Part shown: piece after piece, positions 1 to 11,425 of the stretch
How the letters are laid out: each line of letters starts with the position of its first letter
How positions within the stretch are numbered: position 1 is the stretch's first letter
Origin: Amorphophallus konjac
Lineage: Eukaryota > Streptophyta > Magnoliopsida > Alismatales > Araceae
DNA: 64,000 bases
Assembly (NCBI GenBank): GCA_022559845.1
Contig: CM040125.1
Coordinates: 201,354,102 to 201,418,101 of the forward strand
Direction of reading: 5' to 3'
The notes under the pieces: model-generated
What the model was told of the DNA's origin: nothing
Databases searched by the model: none
The model's input: only the letters and a program-made list of their open reading frames with translations
Position numbers and translations under genes: made by a program

Positions 1-1956
1 TGGACCTCCATCTCCCCTGCTCCATTCCCCTCCACACCCCCTCCACACCCTACCCCCATCTACCTTCCACACCACCATCTCCACCATTGCCTATCCTCAC
101 CCCTATCACTAGATCTTCCACCATCCCCTCCCTCTACTTTGATAGTCTGCAGGTGGCAGAACGAACTACGACTTGTAGAAGCTGTGCCGGATTCATACGG
201 CGACATCCAGTGGCGTACCATACATTTATGGAAAGGGAGTCCAGTCCACTACGCAGGCGAAGAAGAATCGTGCAATTCCGAGTTCGTGGCCGCCCGCGAG
301 AGCTATCCTACCCCGACTGCGCTAGACACCACCTGCAGAAAGCCTGAGCCCGATTGGAAGCTGCTTCACGACCAACGGTGAAGGAATCAGGCTGAAGTTC
401 CTTCTTCAAAGTTCTTCCTCCCCCTGTCCCGGACCAGGAGAAAGAAGCAGAGCTACATTCAGCATCCGGGACCCCAAGTTATGATTTTTCTCCTCCAGTC
501 GCACGAGGCTGCCTTCTCCAGTCTTCTGCGACCAGCATACACTCATCGGCGTCCCCCTGTCCACCCCGACCTCAGAAGGTGTTTCCGTCAGTTTTTCTGT
601 GAAGAGGCTTTGTCCACAGTTCCAGCGACTCTGACGGTTCGTGATTCGGCATCCGGGAGCGGCCGGGACAACTTCTGCAATCCACTGCTCGCATCTGGTA
701 GCCACTGCGGCCAGAGTCTGCAACCCGGTTCGTCGCTGCACCACGGCTAATCGTGGAGGATTCAGACCCACGGACCTTCATCAAAGTTATTCCTCCATCT
801 GTCCCAAACCAAGATAAAGAAACAGAACCTCATTCGGTATCCGGGGGCCAGAGTTCCGAATTTTCTCCCTCTGTTGCGTGAATCTGCCTCCAGCAGCCTA
901 CAGAGACCAGTGCCTACTCTTCAGGGCACACCGATCGTCCACGGCCTCAGATCGCAGCCCCACCAACTCCACCTGAAAGCTACCTCGACCACGGAGACGA
1001 CACCACTGATTTTGTGCCAATCAGAGTTCAGGAGCGCCCGTGACATCATCTGCAACCTACTTCTACAGAACAGGTCCGGCCAGAGACCACACCAACTGTC
1101 CTGGTTCAGTCGCCAGTGCTGCCAGTCCCTGACTCCAAAGGCCGCCAAAAAATTCAGACAACACCGGCTTCAAGTCAGGATGCATTGCGAGGTGGTTTTG
1201 CTCAATTCGGAGTCCGGACAAGCCCGGGACAGAGCCAACAACAACACCCTGTCCAGCCGTCCAGATTGCAGCTGAACCCACATTGATTTCCTTTCTACTA
1301 TTTCGGTCCGTCCTCCCATCCCCGCCTGGCCGGCTTACCGCCCCACCCTACGTGGTGGTAGTGTTTGTTTGTAATTAACCAATTCCCACCCCAGAGATCA
1401 CCCTCCTGCGCGAGGTGTAGTAATTGTACTCTTGAACAGGTTTTGAAGCTTCACCGGCGCAGTGTGCGGGGAGCACACTTCCCCGCTCGCCCTCGTCTCC
1501 GACCGGGATCGGCGTCTTCACGCCGATCAGGTGAGCTCCTGGCCACTCTTCGCTGCTGGTTATTACCATTGCTAGCTTAGTATTGCTCTTAGTTGCCCGT
1601 CGGAAGTGAGACGAGCGACCGACCCGCAATTCAATCAATTCTTGTGTTCACCGCGGAGCAAGTTGAGAGAGAGCCATTGCATCCCACGCCCTCGGCGTGC
1701 CGGACGCCCTTGAAATCGGGCATCCCTGGCCCATTGGGGTCCCTTCCTAGCTAGCCAAACCCTTGGGACCTTGAGGTCCAACCCCCGGACCCTCACCGCC
1801 ATCGTCGGTCCTCCTTCGGACCCGAGTGTGCCTACGCGAGTGAGTCCGCTAGTGTGACGTTGCCGAACTCGTGTGTTGCTTGCTATCCTAGGTCCAAGGG
1901 AGTCGCGTCACATCAAATTAGTATCATTGTCCTCCGCTGCATTTTGTGTCACATCA
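1..1956 (+). repeat. NA1 5' LTR (3' part; start lies outside the window)
   Basis: Corresponds to 5626-7581 of the 3' LTR. About 830 bp of the LTR, including U3 and the TATA box, would lie upstream of the window. It ends CATCA, three bases before the primer site. Short open stretches inside are not conserved proteins. Confidence 0.85.
391..1145 (+). repeat. Diverged ~375-bp tandem duplication inside the NA1 LTR
   Basis: The block starting near 391 (CAAAGTTCTTCCTCC at 407, then GCATCCGGGA) recurs about 375 bp later (CAAAGTTATTCCTCC at 782, GTATCCGGGG). Later landmarks around 643 and 1018 keep roughly the same offset. The same arrangement is present in the 3' LTR at about 6016-6770. Confidence 0.6.
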
Positions 1957-1959
1957 AAT

Positions 1960-1971
1960 TGGTATCAGAGC
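1960..1971 (+). other. NA1 primer binding site (initiator tRNA-Met)
   Basis: TGGTATCAGAGC is an exact 12-base complement of the plant initiator-Met tRNA 3' end, three bases after the LTR terminal CA. Confidence 0.9.
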
Positions 1972-2035
1972 AAGTTTTAGACTTGTCTCTACGAGTCTAG
2001 TCCTTGGGCATTATCATTTGAGTCTCCCTTGCATC

Positions 2036-4897
2036 ATGGTTTCCATCACTCCATTGCATGACCACCCTAGGGAGATGTCCCAAATATCCATGGACCGATT
2101 TGACACTCTCACCAACAAGATTCATAACTATCTTGATACCCTCACCACCCGACTTGACCGGCTTGAAGCAAAAAGGAACCACGACCCTAGAGCTTGGTCA
2201 CCTCGGGATGAATTTAGATGGGAAACCAAAGGACCCATAGACTCATTGGAAGAGATGAGGAGTGAGATTAGGAAGATCTTCACTCCCCAACCTACCCACT
2301 CCCACCTTGTGAATCATCACTCGAGGAGCACTCCCACTCCCTCTTCCCCTCCCAGTCAACCCAAGACCTCCCTTAGGGTCCAAACTCCACCACCCCAAAT
2401 AATTCCAACTTGCACCACCCCATCGCCAAAAGGCCTTCCCACTCCCTTGGAGAGCAAGACCCCTACACCACAAAGGAATGAGATTGAAGTTGAGGAATAT
2501 GAGGCCTCCCCCGATTGGGAAGAAGAGTATGAATCACAATATCATGGGTTAGGCCAAGAAGTTCCCATCCCAAGTGGAGGAAGCATCATGGCTCACTCCA
2601 CCCTCACCATTCCAACCCGTGTGGTCCCCATGTCCACTCCACCTAGGCCCATGATGGCCACCACCACCCCACCCAAAACTCTCCCACAAACCCACACTCC
2701 ACAAACTTCCTTGGTCCCCAAAACCACCCCTCCATCTTCCCCTAAAAGAGACACACCCCCTAAAATCAACCAACCCAATCCTCCTCAACCCATCCATCTT
2801 CCACTACCAACCCCTATCCAACCCCAACCTAGGCCTCCACTTCTCCCCTTACCGATCCCAAACCAAGTTCCCCTTTACCTCCCACCTCGGGGGTACCACA
2901 CACCTATCCTCACCACCACACCCTCACGGGACCATCTCACCTCCTTGATAGAGGAACACATGATTCCCATACCCGACCCCATAAAGGTGAACACACCAAC
3001 CCCCGCCATAGAGATCACCCATGTCCAGGAAGAAGAAGGAACTTCACATGGTGGTCTTAACCTTACACCACCCTCCTTAATAGGGACCGAGCTTATCTTA
3101 GGAGAACCCCTTTCACGTTGGCTAAAGGAGAACCCATTTGGAGATCTCATGGTCCATGCTTACCCACCCATGGAGCAAAACCTTCCTATAGTACCCTTAT
3201 CCACCTATCACACCACAATCCAATCATCCTATTAGGTGGAAACATTAGGGGATTTTCTTGAGGGTCTAACTTGGCAAATGAAGCTAACTGGCATGTTGAC
3301 CACTGTAGCCGACCAACCTAGGAGTCTTAACCTCCTACATCTATGTGTCGGGTCCATCTCTTCCATTTACACTATGGGTTGCTACACTAGCGACCTTCTT
3401 TTATCTCTCCCCATTCCCGAAGAGCCCGATGCTATCCGCGAATTGGAGTTACTTATTTCGGGTAGGATGCCAAGCCCTCCAATCATGACCAACCAGCCCT
3501 CCTCGAACTTCGGTTCAATTACTACATTTGAGGAGGAGGACTCACCATTTGGAGACCTTGAGGTGAAAGAATACCTCACCCTTGGTAACACATTCCATGA
3601 CCCCTTTGATCCCACCCTATGGAAGACAATGAACCCATGAGACCTGAACGCCCTACCCACCACCCACTCTCTCCTACCCTCACCAACCATGCTAGAACCA
3701 ACACACCTCGTCCTAGACCCAGCCCACACCAAGGGAACCATGACCATGGGCAGTATACACCTAGGGAACAAGGTAGTGCCCCACCCCATGATGCATACCT
3801 ACTATGATCCCTTCGACCCTTACAAATGGGAGCTTAAAGGTCACCCCATACCCACACACATGGTCATCATCTCTAGGAGAAGAAAGCACCCATCTTGGCA
3901 TGTCACATCATTCGACAAGGGTCATGAGTCCAGCCCTCCCATGCATGTCACGCACAGTTTAGGCTCAATGCATAACTGACCTACATTTGGTTGTGCTGGC
4001 CCACCCACATTCTTCATAGCCCTTACACTTGAATGGAGCACACATGGATGTCCGGGTCCCCCGGTAATTCTCACAGTCATACACGATAGATCCACCTATG
4101 GTTTCCCAGGCCCCCCTGAGTCCACAAGATGCCTCATCACATCCATGAATGATAGGTCTATGTACGGTTGCCCCGGTCCCCCTCTGCATACCACATACTT
4201 CCCACCCCCACTGCACCATCACTCAAAGCATTCTCATTCAAGCAAGCATCCAAATATGGGTAGTGACGATCATAATGAGCGGGCTATAACTCAAGGGTGG
4301 CACTTTGAAATCCAAGGAGGTAACCTCGCGATGGTGGCATTGGAACGACTCTATCTTAGGGCCACCTCCAAATCGAGGGCACGAAGACTTGGACCTTTCA
4401 TGTTCCAAGCGGCTTTGGCCAACCTGGCTTATGGATTAGATTTACTAATGGGCTATGGGATATACCCCAATTCTCATGCGGCTGATCCGGCACCCTATAT
4501 GGGCACCGCGGTGAATCCCAGTGAGTACTTTGAGCCTATAACTTCCTTTAAGAGGGACACCCCGGAGAGCTTCCACCAAATAGCCTTGAGAGCCCGACGT
4601 GTACACAGAGGGGCAATACTATGCAAGCAGGGTTCCACCGCCAGCATGAGGGTGTGTCCGGGCCGCCTTGAGAGGATGAAGAGTCGTCCCCTGGACGCAG
4701 GTGCAGGTTGGGTTTGGATATTGCAGGTCGCTCTGAGCTGCTTCCTCGGTGGGCCCTTACTCGACGGAGTCGAGTTCTCCGCACCCCGGGAGTATGATGG
4801 GGACATCGCTTACCCCTTCACATGGTCCTGCTGCTCGCCATTTTGTTCGCCATCATTTTCTGAGTATAGCCATGTAGTTTTCTCATTTTTTTCTTGA
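2036..4897 (+). pseudogene. NA1 gag-position protein, family shared with NA2 (unrecognised), with three in-frame stops
   Basis: One reading frame runs from the ATG at 2036 to 4897, broken only by stops at 3233 (TAG), 3638 (TGA) and 3977 (TGA), with no frameshift. Visible order: a short N-terminal predicted helix (about residues 13-45), a Pro/Thr-rich region of some 230 residues, then a block conserved with NA2: EPL-x2-WLK, PIVP-x3-YHTT, LG-x-I-x-S, DPFDP-x-LW. After that come a second YYDPFDP copy, four C/F-P/A-GPP repeats, and a tail ending LLDGVE next to the LTR. The NA2 copy reads through the position of the first stop, so that stop is decay or readthrough. No zinc knuckle or catalytic motif is visible. 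It occupies the place of gag, and a structural or RNA-binding role is inference only. The frame continues about 100 bp into the 3' LTR. Confidence 0.6.
3986..4192 (+). repeat. Four in-frame GCPGPP-type repeats
   Basis: The frame of the NA1 gene encodes GCAGPP, GCPGPP, GFPGPP and GCPGPP at about 35-65-bp intervals, each with a similar Tyr/His-Gly lead-in. NA2 has one such unit (FGCPGPPSHT) near its C-terminus, so the array expanded in NA1 or shrank in NA2. Confidence 0.6.
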
Positions 4898-7581
4898 GTC
4901 TTATCTATGTAATTTTCTCTTTATTGAGTCAAGTACCTAAGTAGGTAATGTCATCTACCTAAGTCCAAGGTCGCATTAAGTGGTTTAATAGGATAGTGGG
5001 TTAGTAGGCCTTAAGGGGCCACTTCTTTGGGCCTGGCCCATGGGCGCCCCATTCCCCACCCCTTGGTCTTCTGTCATTAGTCCATTTTCCAGGGACTTCT
5101 ATGTAATTGAGGTTTCCCTATAAATAGGGCCCCAAGCCACCATTTTGAGGTAATTGATGAATGAATGAAAGCTTGAAATTCACTTGAATCCCTTTGAGTC
5201 TATCTCTCTCTCTCTCTCTAATTCTCTCTCTCCCTCTCTCCTAGGGGCGAACCCCCTCTCTCTCCTCCCTCCCTCTCTCTCTAGTTTGAAATTCCCCTCT
5301 CTCCTCACCCCTTGCCACCTCACTTGCCACCTAGGCAAGTCCCTTCAACTCCCAAGGCCCCATTACTTCTCTCTATTACTCATTCCACCTCCCCAAGCAC
5401 CCTTCCACCTTCCCAAAGCATCCATCCCCCTTCCCCAAGCAACCATCCACCTCCCTAGAAGACTCTTCCTCTCCCCAATACAGCCCATCATCTCCCTAGG
5501 TCGTCCACCCCCTTCCCCTCCCTCCTAGGGTCGAGCCCCTCAACCCCTCTCCACCTCCATTGCCTTGGCCGACCACCCCCATCCCCCTCTCTCCTAGCCG
5601 CGGCCTCCCCTCCCCTCCACCATCTTGGACCTCCATCTCCCCTGCTCCATTCCCCTCCACACCCCCAAAACACCCTACCCCCATCTACCTTCCACACCAC
5701 CATCTCCACCATTGTCTATCCTCACCCCTATCACTAGATCTTCCACCATCCGCTCCCTCTACTTTGATAGTCTGCAGGTGGCAGAACGAACTACGACTTG
5801 TAGAAGCTGTGCGGGATTCATACGGCGACATCCAGTGGCGTACCATACATTTCTGGAAAGGGCGTCCAGTTCACTACGCAGGAGAAGAAGAATCGTGCAA
5901 TTCCGAGTTTGTGGCCGCCCGTGAGAGCTATCCTACCACGACTGCATCAGACACCACCTGCAGAAAGCCTGAGCCCGATTGGAAGCTGCTTCACGACCAA
6001 CGGTGAAGGAATCAGGCTGAAGTTCCTTCTTCAAAGTTCTTCCTCCCCCTGTCCCGGATCAGGAGAAAGAAGCAGAGCTACATTCGGCATCTGGGACCCC
6101 AAGTTCTGATTTTTCTCCTCCAGTCGCATGAGGCTGCCTTCTCCAGTCTTCTGCGACCAGCATACAGTCATCGGCGTCCCCCTGTTCACCCCGACCTCAG
6201 AAGGTGTTTCCGTCAGTTTTTATGTGAAGAGGCTTTGTCCACGGTTCCAGCGACTCTGACGGTTCGTGATTCGGCATCCGGGAGCGGCCGGGACAACTTC
6301 TGCAATCCACTGCTCGCATCTGGTAGCCACTGCGGCCAGAGTCTGCAACCCGGTTCGTCGCTGCACCACGGCTAATCGTGGAGGATTCAGACCCACTGTC
6401 CTTCATCAAAGTTCTTCCTCCATCTGTCCCCAACCAATAGAAAGAAACAGAACCTCATTCGGTATCCCGGGGCCAGAGTTCCGAATTTTCTCCCGCTGTC
6501 GCGCGGATCTGCCTCCAGCAGCCTACAGCGACCAGTGCCTACTCTTCAGGGCACACCGATCGTCCATGGCCTCAGATCGCAGCCCCACCAACTCCAGCTG
6601 AAAGCTACCTTGACCACGGAGACGACACCACTGATTTCGTGCCAATCGGAGTTCAGGAGCGCCCGTGACAGCATCTGCAACCTACTTCTACAGAACAGGT
6701 CCGGCCAGAGACCACACCAACTGTCCTGGTTCAGTCGCCAGTGCTTCCAGTCCCTGACTCCAAAGGCCGCCCCAAAATTCAGACAACACCGGCTTCAAGT
6801 CAGGAAGCATTGTGAGGTGGTTTCGCTCAATTCGGAGTCCGGACAAGCCCGGGACAGAGCCAACAACAACACCCTGTCCAGCCGTCCAGATTGCAGCTGA
6901 ACCCACATTGATTTCCTTTCTACCATTTCGGTCCGTCCTCCCATCCTCGCCTGGCCGGCTTACCGCCCCACCCTACGTGGTGGTAGTGTTTGTTTGTAAT
7001 TAACCAATTCCCACCCCCGAGATCATCCTCCTGCGCGAGGTGTAGTAATTGTACTCTTGAACAGATTTTGAAGCTTCACCAGCGCAGTGTGCGGAGAGCA
7101 CACTTCCCCGCTCGCCCTCGTCTCCGACCGGGATCGGCGTCTTCACGCCGATCAGGTGAGCTCCTGGCCACTCTTTGCTACTGGTTATTACCATTGCTAG
7201 CTTAGTATCGCTCTTAGTTGCCCGTCGGAAGTGAGACGAGCGACCGACCCGCAATTCAATCAATTCTTGTGTTCGCCGCGGAGCAAGTTGAGAGAGAGCC
7301 ATTGCATCCCACGCCCTCGGCGTGCCGGCCGCCCTTGAAATCGGGCATCCCTGGCCCATTGGGGTCCCTTCCTAGCTAGCCAAACCCTTGGGACCTTGAG
7401 GTCCAACCCCCGGACCCTCACCGCCATCGTCGGTCCTCCTTCGGACCCGAGTGTGCCTACGCGAGGGAGTCCGCTAGTGTGACGTTGCCGAACTCGTGTG
7501 TTGCTTGCTATCCTAGGTCCAAGGGAGTCGCGTCACATCAAATTAGTATCATTGTCCTCCGCTGCATTTTGTGTCACATCA
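4795..7581 (+). repeat. NA1 3' LTR (2787 bp)
   Basis: Starts TGATGGGG after CCCCGGGAGTA and ends CACATCA, giving 5-bp inverted ends TGATG/CATCA. It contains a TATA box 324 bp in, a CT-rich microsatellite stretch around 5200-5290, the ~375-bp duplication, and a PBS-like tract near its 3' end (7535-7555). Confidence 0.85.
5119..5126 (+). promoter_or_regulatory. TATA box of the NA1 LTR
   Basis: TATAAATA in the context CCC-TATAAATA-GGG, 324 bp after the LTR start. This is the only strong TATA-like site in the LTR, and it implies a short U3 and a long transcribed leader. Confidence 0.6.
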
Positions 7582-9446
7582 TAGGGAAGACGTGGACCGT
7601 ACGCGGTTGAGAAACCAGCGGTGAGTCTCGGGTATCGGCCTTTCCGCGTTAACTCGGATCGAGTCACGGGACGGTACACTCAATCTCGCTCTCTCGCAGT
7701 GGTGATAATAGAATAACAAGCTAGAAACCTACACTCGCAGCGGCATTCAAAGCTATACAAGATAAGCAAATGCGATAAAGAGTGGGGAGCGAGTGTACCT
7801 CCACACTCCAGGTGTGGGGAAGACGTTCCCGGCCAGTTACGGTAACTCCCGGAAATTCCATTGTCCACTCCACGCAGGGAGGTAAAGGGCTACAAGTGGC
7901 GCCTGAGAGGACCGACCCTGGGTTGACGGACAGCAATCTGGAGGCGCGGCATGCTGGTCCGACTCGGCACTATTGTAACTCGGTGCTGCGCCAACTCGGT
8001 TGCTGACTCGGTGGGCAGCAAGGTATGGATTTCAAAGGAACACTGCCTTCCTGGGATCTTCTGAAGGTGCCAGTTGGTTGGGACGGTAGCGGGATGTCCC
8101 TGATCGACTCCCTGAAGGGGCGACTGCTGAAGTTGACTTTGATACATATTTCTGAATTTTCTCCCGGACTGAGTTGTGGTGGCTGAATTCGGATCTGCTC
8201 TGCACACCTTCACGAAAAGAATTCCTACGACCAGATCCGATGTCGGATTGATGCACAAGAGATACCGATGGATATAGGACTCAGAGATCTACAACATATA
8301 TTTTTGGTGGCTCCATCCACAGAACGGATTAAAATTAAAAACAACTGCAAACTGCCTTTTTTTTCTGACCCGGACTGACAGACACATAGGGCAGAGATGA
8401 ACCTGCCTGAAACAGACCTTTGACCAATGGCTAAATGATTTTTGTTGACTCAACAAAAATTATGGTGGAAGGGGGTATACGTGAGGAACACTAGGGAAGT
8501 TTTGTGGATTTTCTAAAATGTTCTAAGTCCGTGGAGAAATTGCAACAAGGAGACTCTGTCCCGTAGATCCGCAAAAGGGCAGATTACTGAGAGGACAAAC
8601 AAAAATACGGGGAAAATATCAAATGGACTCCAAATGACACGAAATTTTAACTAGAGGTTAGGGGAGATGGACAGAACAAACCCTCAAAATTAGGTCTCAA
8701 TCAGACAACACAAAATAGAGATACAATTTTGAAGGAGAGGTTTTGTCCTGATTTGGATAGAACTTCGATGTAGCGGCGGTGGCGGCGCGACGGCGGCACG
8801 AACGGCGGCGGCAGCAGCAGAAAGGGAATATAGAGGGGCTAAGGAGAAGGGGATTCACTCTCTGGAGGGCTGGAGGAAGGAGATGAACCAGAGGAAGAGG
8901 GGAGAGGGGCGCACCCTCCAAGAGGCTCAAGCCAATTTCAGAATTTTCTTCATATTAATTCTCTAAAATGTGGAAATACATGATATATATATGAAACACA
9001 AAGTGACCTATACTAACTTCAGATCTAGGGTTAGGGAGGGGCTAACTAAGGATAGAACTAATTAGTTCTAATACAATTTTTACAAAAAATAAAAATAATC
9101 CCAAAAGGGGGGGCGCCCCCTTGACCATGAGGGCAAGGTAGGTGGCATCTTTGGACTTTTTAACCCCTTTGTCTCCCATGTGTCCAATTGACCTTCTAGA
9201 TGCCACCTAGGACTTTAACCAGCCCTACATGGATGAGGTGGTGCCACTTGGATCAATGAGGAAGGAGTGAGGGTCCCCTTGCTGGTCCTACTGACAATTT
9301 GCACAAAAACCCAAAGAATCCAAGGGAATGACATATTGGTGTATAAAGCCTTACAATTGCGCATATGCTTTCCCAAGGATATAAAAGCAAACAAAAGGAC
9401 ACAAATGTAAATGAAAAATGTCAGTGCTCGGCGTCGATTCCCATCA
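7582..9446 (-). repeat. NA2 3' LTR, truncated by NA1
   Basis: Matches 11481-13382 of the other LTR along its length (for example GGGAAGACGTGGACC at 7584 and 11481). In minus-strand sense it starts TGATGGGAATCG right after a purine-rich tract. Its 3' terminal ~55 bp are missing at the NA1 junction. Confidence 0.85.
8980..8992 (-). promoter_or_regulatory. Candidate TATA box of the NA2 LTR
   Basis: An ATATATAT tract about 460 bp from the LTR start in minus-strand sense. It is repeated at the equivalent place of the other LTR (about 12918-12927). AT-rich surroundings make it tentative. Confidence 0.35.
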
Positions 9447-9884
9447 ACTCTCCCCGGGTGGGAAGATCTCGACCCCGTCGAGTAAGGGATGTGGTTGCTC
9501 GAGTAGCTCCGGCGGATCCGTCATCGTACCATGAGGCGCGGAGTACGCTCCACTCCAAGTAATGGACACCTGCTCATCCCGTATAGATTCGATATGCACA
9601 TGTTGCCATGGGAATGAGGCTAGAGGTGGACACTCCGGGGTGGGGGCACTCTCAAATGAAGGGAGGCGGCTCGAAGACTCATTATGAATCACCGCTAAGT
9701 CCCTTATGTGACTAGATCCGATATGTAGCGTAGAACCGATCCCAATAGTCGGCAAGTCTCATACTCGAAAGGAACGAACAACGTGAGCGTACAAAACCGA
9801 CTCGACTCAACGTACGCACAGACACACAATGCACTCGACAAACAAACCGGACGAAACAAGGACTCACATAGACCTTAAACAAAC
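9444..9884 (-). pseudogene. C-terminal tail of the NA2 protein after in-frame stops
   Basis: Same frame as the upstream 382-residue gene. It is separated from it by a TAG at 9885-9887 and a second stop just after. The last residues, LLDGVEIF, match the corresponding end LLDGVEF in NA1. The terminating TGA coincides with the first three bases of the LTR. Confidence 0.5.
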
Positions 9885-11033
9885 CTAATGTAAGTCCAAC
9901 CTGTACGTGTGTGACGGCGGACCAGGACACCCAAATATGTGCCATGCATGCATGTTATGCAACCGGTGGTTGGTGGCATGGGGAACACCTAAACGTCTAA
10001 GTATGACCCAATCATGCATGGACGGCCCTTTGGATTTGGGAGAATTGAGAGGGCTAGGAGAACCGGGTGTGGATGTATCGAGGTTGGGCTTGGTGGGTGT
10101 AGATGACCCAGCCCGAGGGGTTGGGATGTGGTAGTGATCTCCCTCGAAGAAGTGGAGGAGATGTGGTGGATCAAGGGATTCACTAAGGAAGGGGTCGAAG
10201 GGGTCGAAGAATGTATGACCCCTTGTGGTGGGTTCCCACAAGTCACGGTCCCATATGTAGAAGTCTTGAAGGTGTGGATGGTCACCTTCATGCATTGTGG
10301 CCGGTGGGATGGTGATCATAGGTAAGAAGTATGATTCCTCCCTCGGATAAAAAGGTATAAAGTCGGGCTCGGCCGGCATGGAGAGGAATAAGAGAATCTC
10401 TGTGGTGACACAACCCACGGTGCACACGGAGGTAATGGACCCTAAAGCTGGATGGGTGAAGCTAAGACTATTGGGTTGGTCGATGCTTCGGGCCAATGAG
10501 TGTGTCAACTTCCATTGCGAGTCTAATCCCACAACAAGGTAATCCAATGTATCAACATGGTGACTAGACCGAAAGGTAGTGTGGTAGGAGTTGATGGGCA
10601 CTATTGGTAGTATAGGGTCCATGGACGGGTAAGGAGGTGGGACCAAGCCATCCTTAAGCCAACTAAGAAGCGGCTCGGCTATGTATAGCGTACCCGTTAG
10701 AAATACGGGTGGCTCGGGCTGAGGTGGCTCCAAATAAGAGGGCTCCGAAATAAGATCGGAAGGTGAGGGTGACAATGGAGCACTCTCGGGTGGTGAAGGA
10801 TTATCCTCCTCGTGGAGAAGGGGTCCTTGGGGTGACACCGGAATGTAATGCTCGGGCAGGCCTAGGCCATCCACTCGCGGACTCAACCCTTCCATCCAAT
10901 CTACCGCTGTGGTCAACACATCCAAGCATGTATCCAACCCGTCTATACCTGTAGTCAACCCTTGCATTTGTCCCGTAAGGGCTTGGAACATGGCGGCCAC
11001 TTTGACGGAACTAAGGGCTCGGGGTGCGGCCAT
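9885..11033 (-). CDS. NA2 gag-position protein, family shared with NA1 (unrecognised)
   Basis: An open frame of 382 codons from the ATG at 11033 down to a TAG at 9885. The N-terminus has repeated Leu/Asp-rich segments (LTTGIDGLDTCLDVLTTAVD) that look like a short coiled coil. A Pro/Ser-rich linker follows, then the block shared with NA1: EPLLSWLK, LPIVPINSYHTT, LGSITS-x-CTVGC, HTFFDPFDP, and a single FGCPGPP near the end. Homology over roughly 180 residues between two elements with quite different LTRs means the protein was under selection. I do not recognise the family. There is no CCHC knuckle and no enzyme motif. The upstream open frame to 11240 has no good ATG. Confidence 0.65.
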   Translation of the reverse strand: MAAPRALSSVKVAAMFQALTGQMQGLTTGIDGLDTCLDVLTTAVDWMEGLSPRVDGLGLPEHYIPVSPQGPLLHEEDNPSPPESAPLSPSPSDLISEPSYLEPPQPEPPVFLTGTLYIAEPLLSWLKDGLVPPPYPSMDPILPIVPINSYHTTFRSSHHVDTLDYLVVGLDSQWKLTHSLARSIDQPNSLSFTHPALGSITSVCTVGCVTTEILLFLSMPAEPDFIPFYPREESYFLPMITIPPATMHEGDHPHLQDFYIWDRDLWEPTTRGHTFFDPFDPFLSESLDPPHLLHFFEGDHYHIPTPRAGSSTPTKPNLDTSTPGSPSPLNSPKSKGPSMHDWVILRRLGVPHATNHRLHNMHAWHIFGCPGPPSHTYRLDLH

Positions 11034-11410
11034 GGTTGCAAAGATGGGGTTGGATCCCCTAGGAATGGATATACAAGGCCATTTTTTTTGTTTTATAAGC
11101 AAAATGTTATGCCAACTAATGCAAGCACCTAGACACAACTTAGAATGCGATGCGAATGTAAAGTTTAAATGAGACTCGACTACACACGTAGACAAAACTA
11201 AGACTCGGTACGTGGCAGAGTTAATCGATCTGAAGATCACTCGCGCAAGTGTACGGCCTTTCCGATAGGCGTAGCCTAACGTTCGGACAACACCTTTTTA
11301 TATACCGAACAATGGTATGCGGATGCAACCTTAAACCGACTTAGACGATGACTAGACGTAAATGACACTTTTTTTATTTTTGACCAAATACTACCCTAAA
11401 CTCAACTGGC

Positions 11411-11422
11411 GCTCTGATACCA
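11411..11422 (-). other. NA2 primer binding site (initiator tRNA-Met)
   Basis: On the minus strand this reads TGGTATCAGAGC, three bases from the LTR end CATCA at 11426. Confidence 0.9.
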
Positions 11423-11425
11423 AGT

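Larger units (their letters stand above)
1..7581 (+). mobile_element. NA1, large non-autonomous LTR retrotransposon (5' end outside window)
   Basis: Positions 1-1956 repeat at 5626-7581 with a constant offset of 5625, so they are two LTRs. A primer binding site identical to the complement of the initiator-Met tRNA 3' end follows the left LTR. The right LTR begins TGATG after a purine-rich tract and ends CATCA. The interior holds one long interrupted reading frame and no protease, integrase or reverse transcriptase motif, which fits a LARD or TR-GAG type element. The right end abuts the LTR of NA2, which lacks its own terminus there, so NA1 most likely inserted into NA2. The two LTRs differ by a few percent by eye. 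Confidence 0.85.

Noticed and set aside
1073..1088. GGTC-N8-GACC match in the NA1 LTR, as evidence that NA1 also carries the inverted-motif array
   Set aside because: A single occurrence with shorter arms; expected by chance in GC-rich sequence.
9105..9125. G-run palindrome GGGGGCGCCCCC in the NA2 LTRs as a terminator or regulatory hairpin
   Set aside because: Present once per LTR with no supporting context; too little to call a function.
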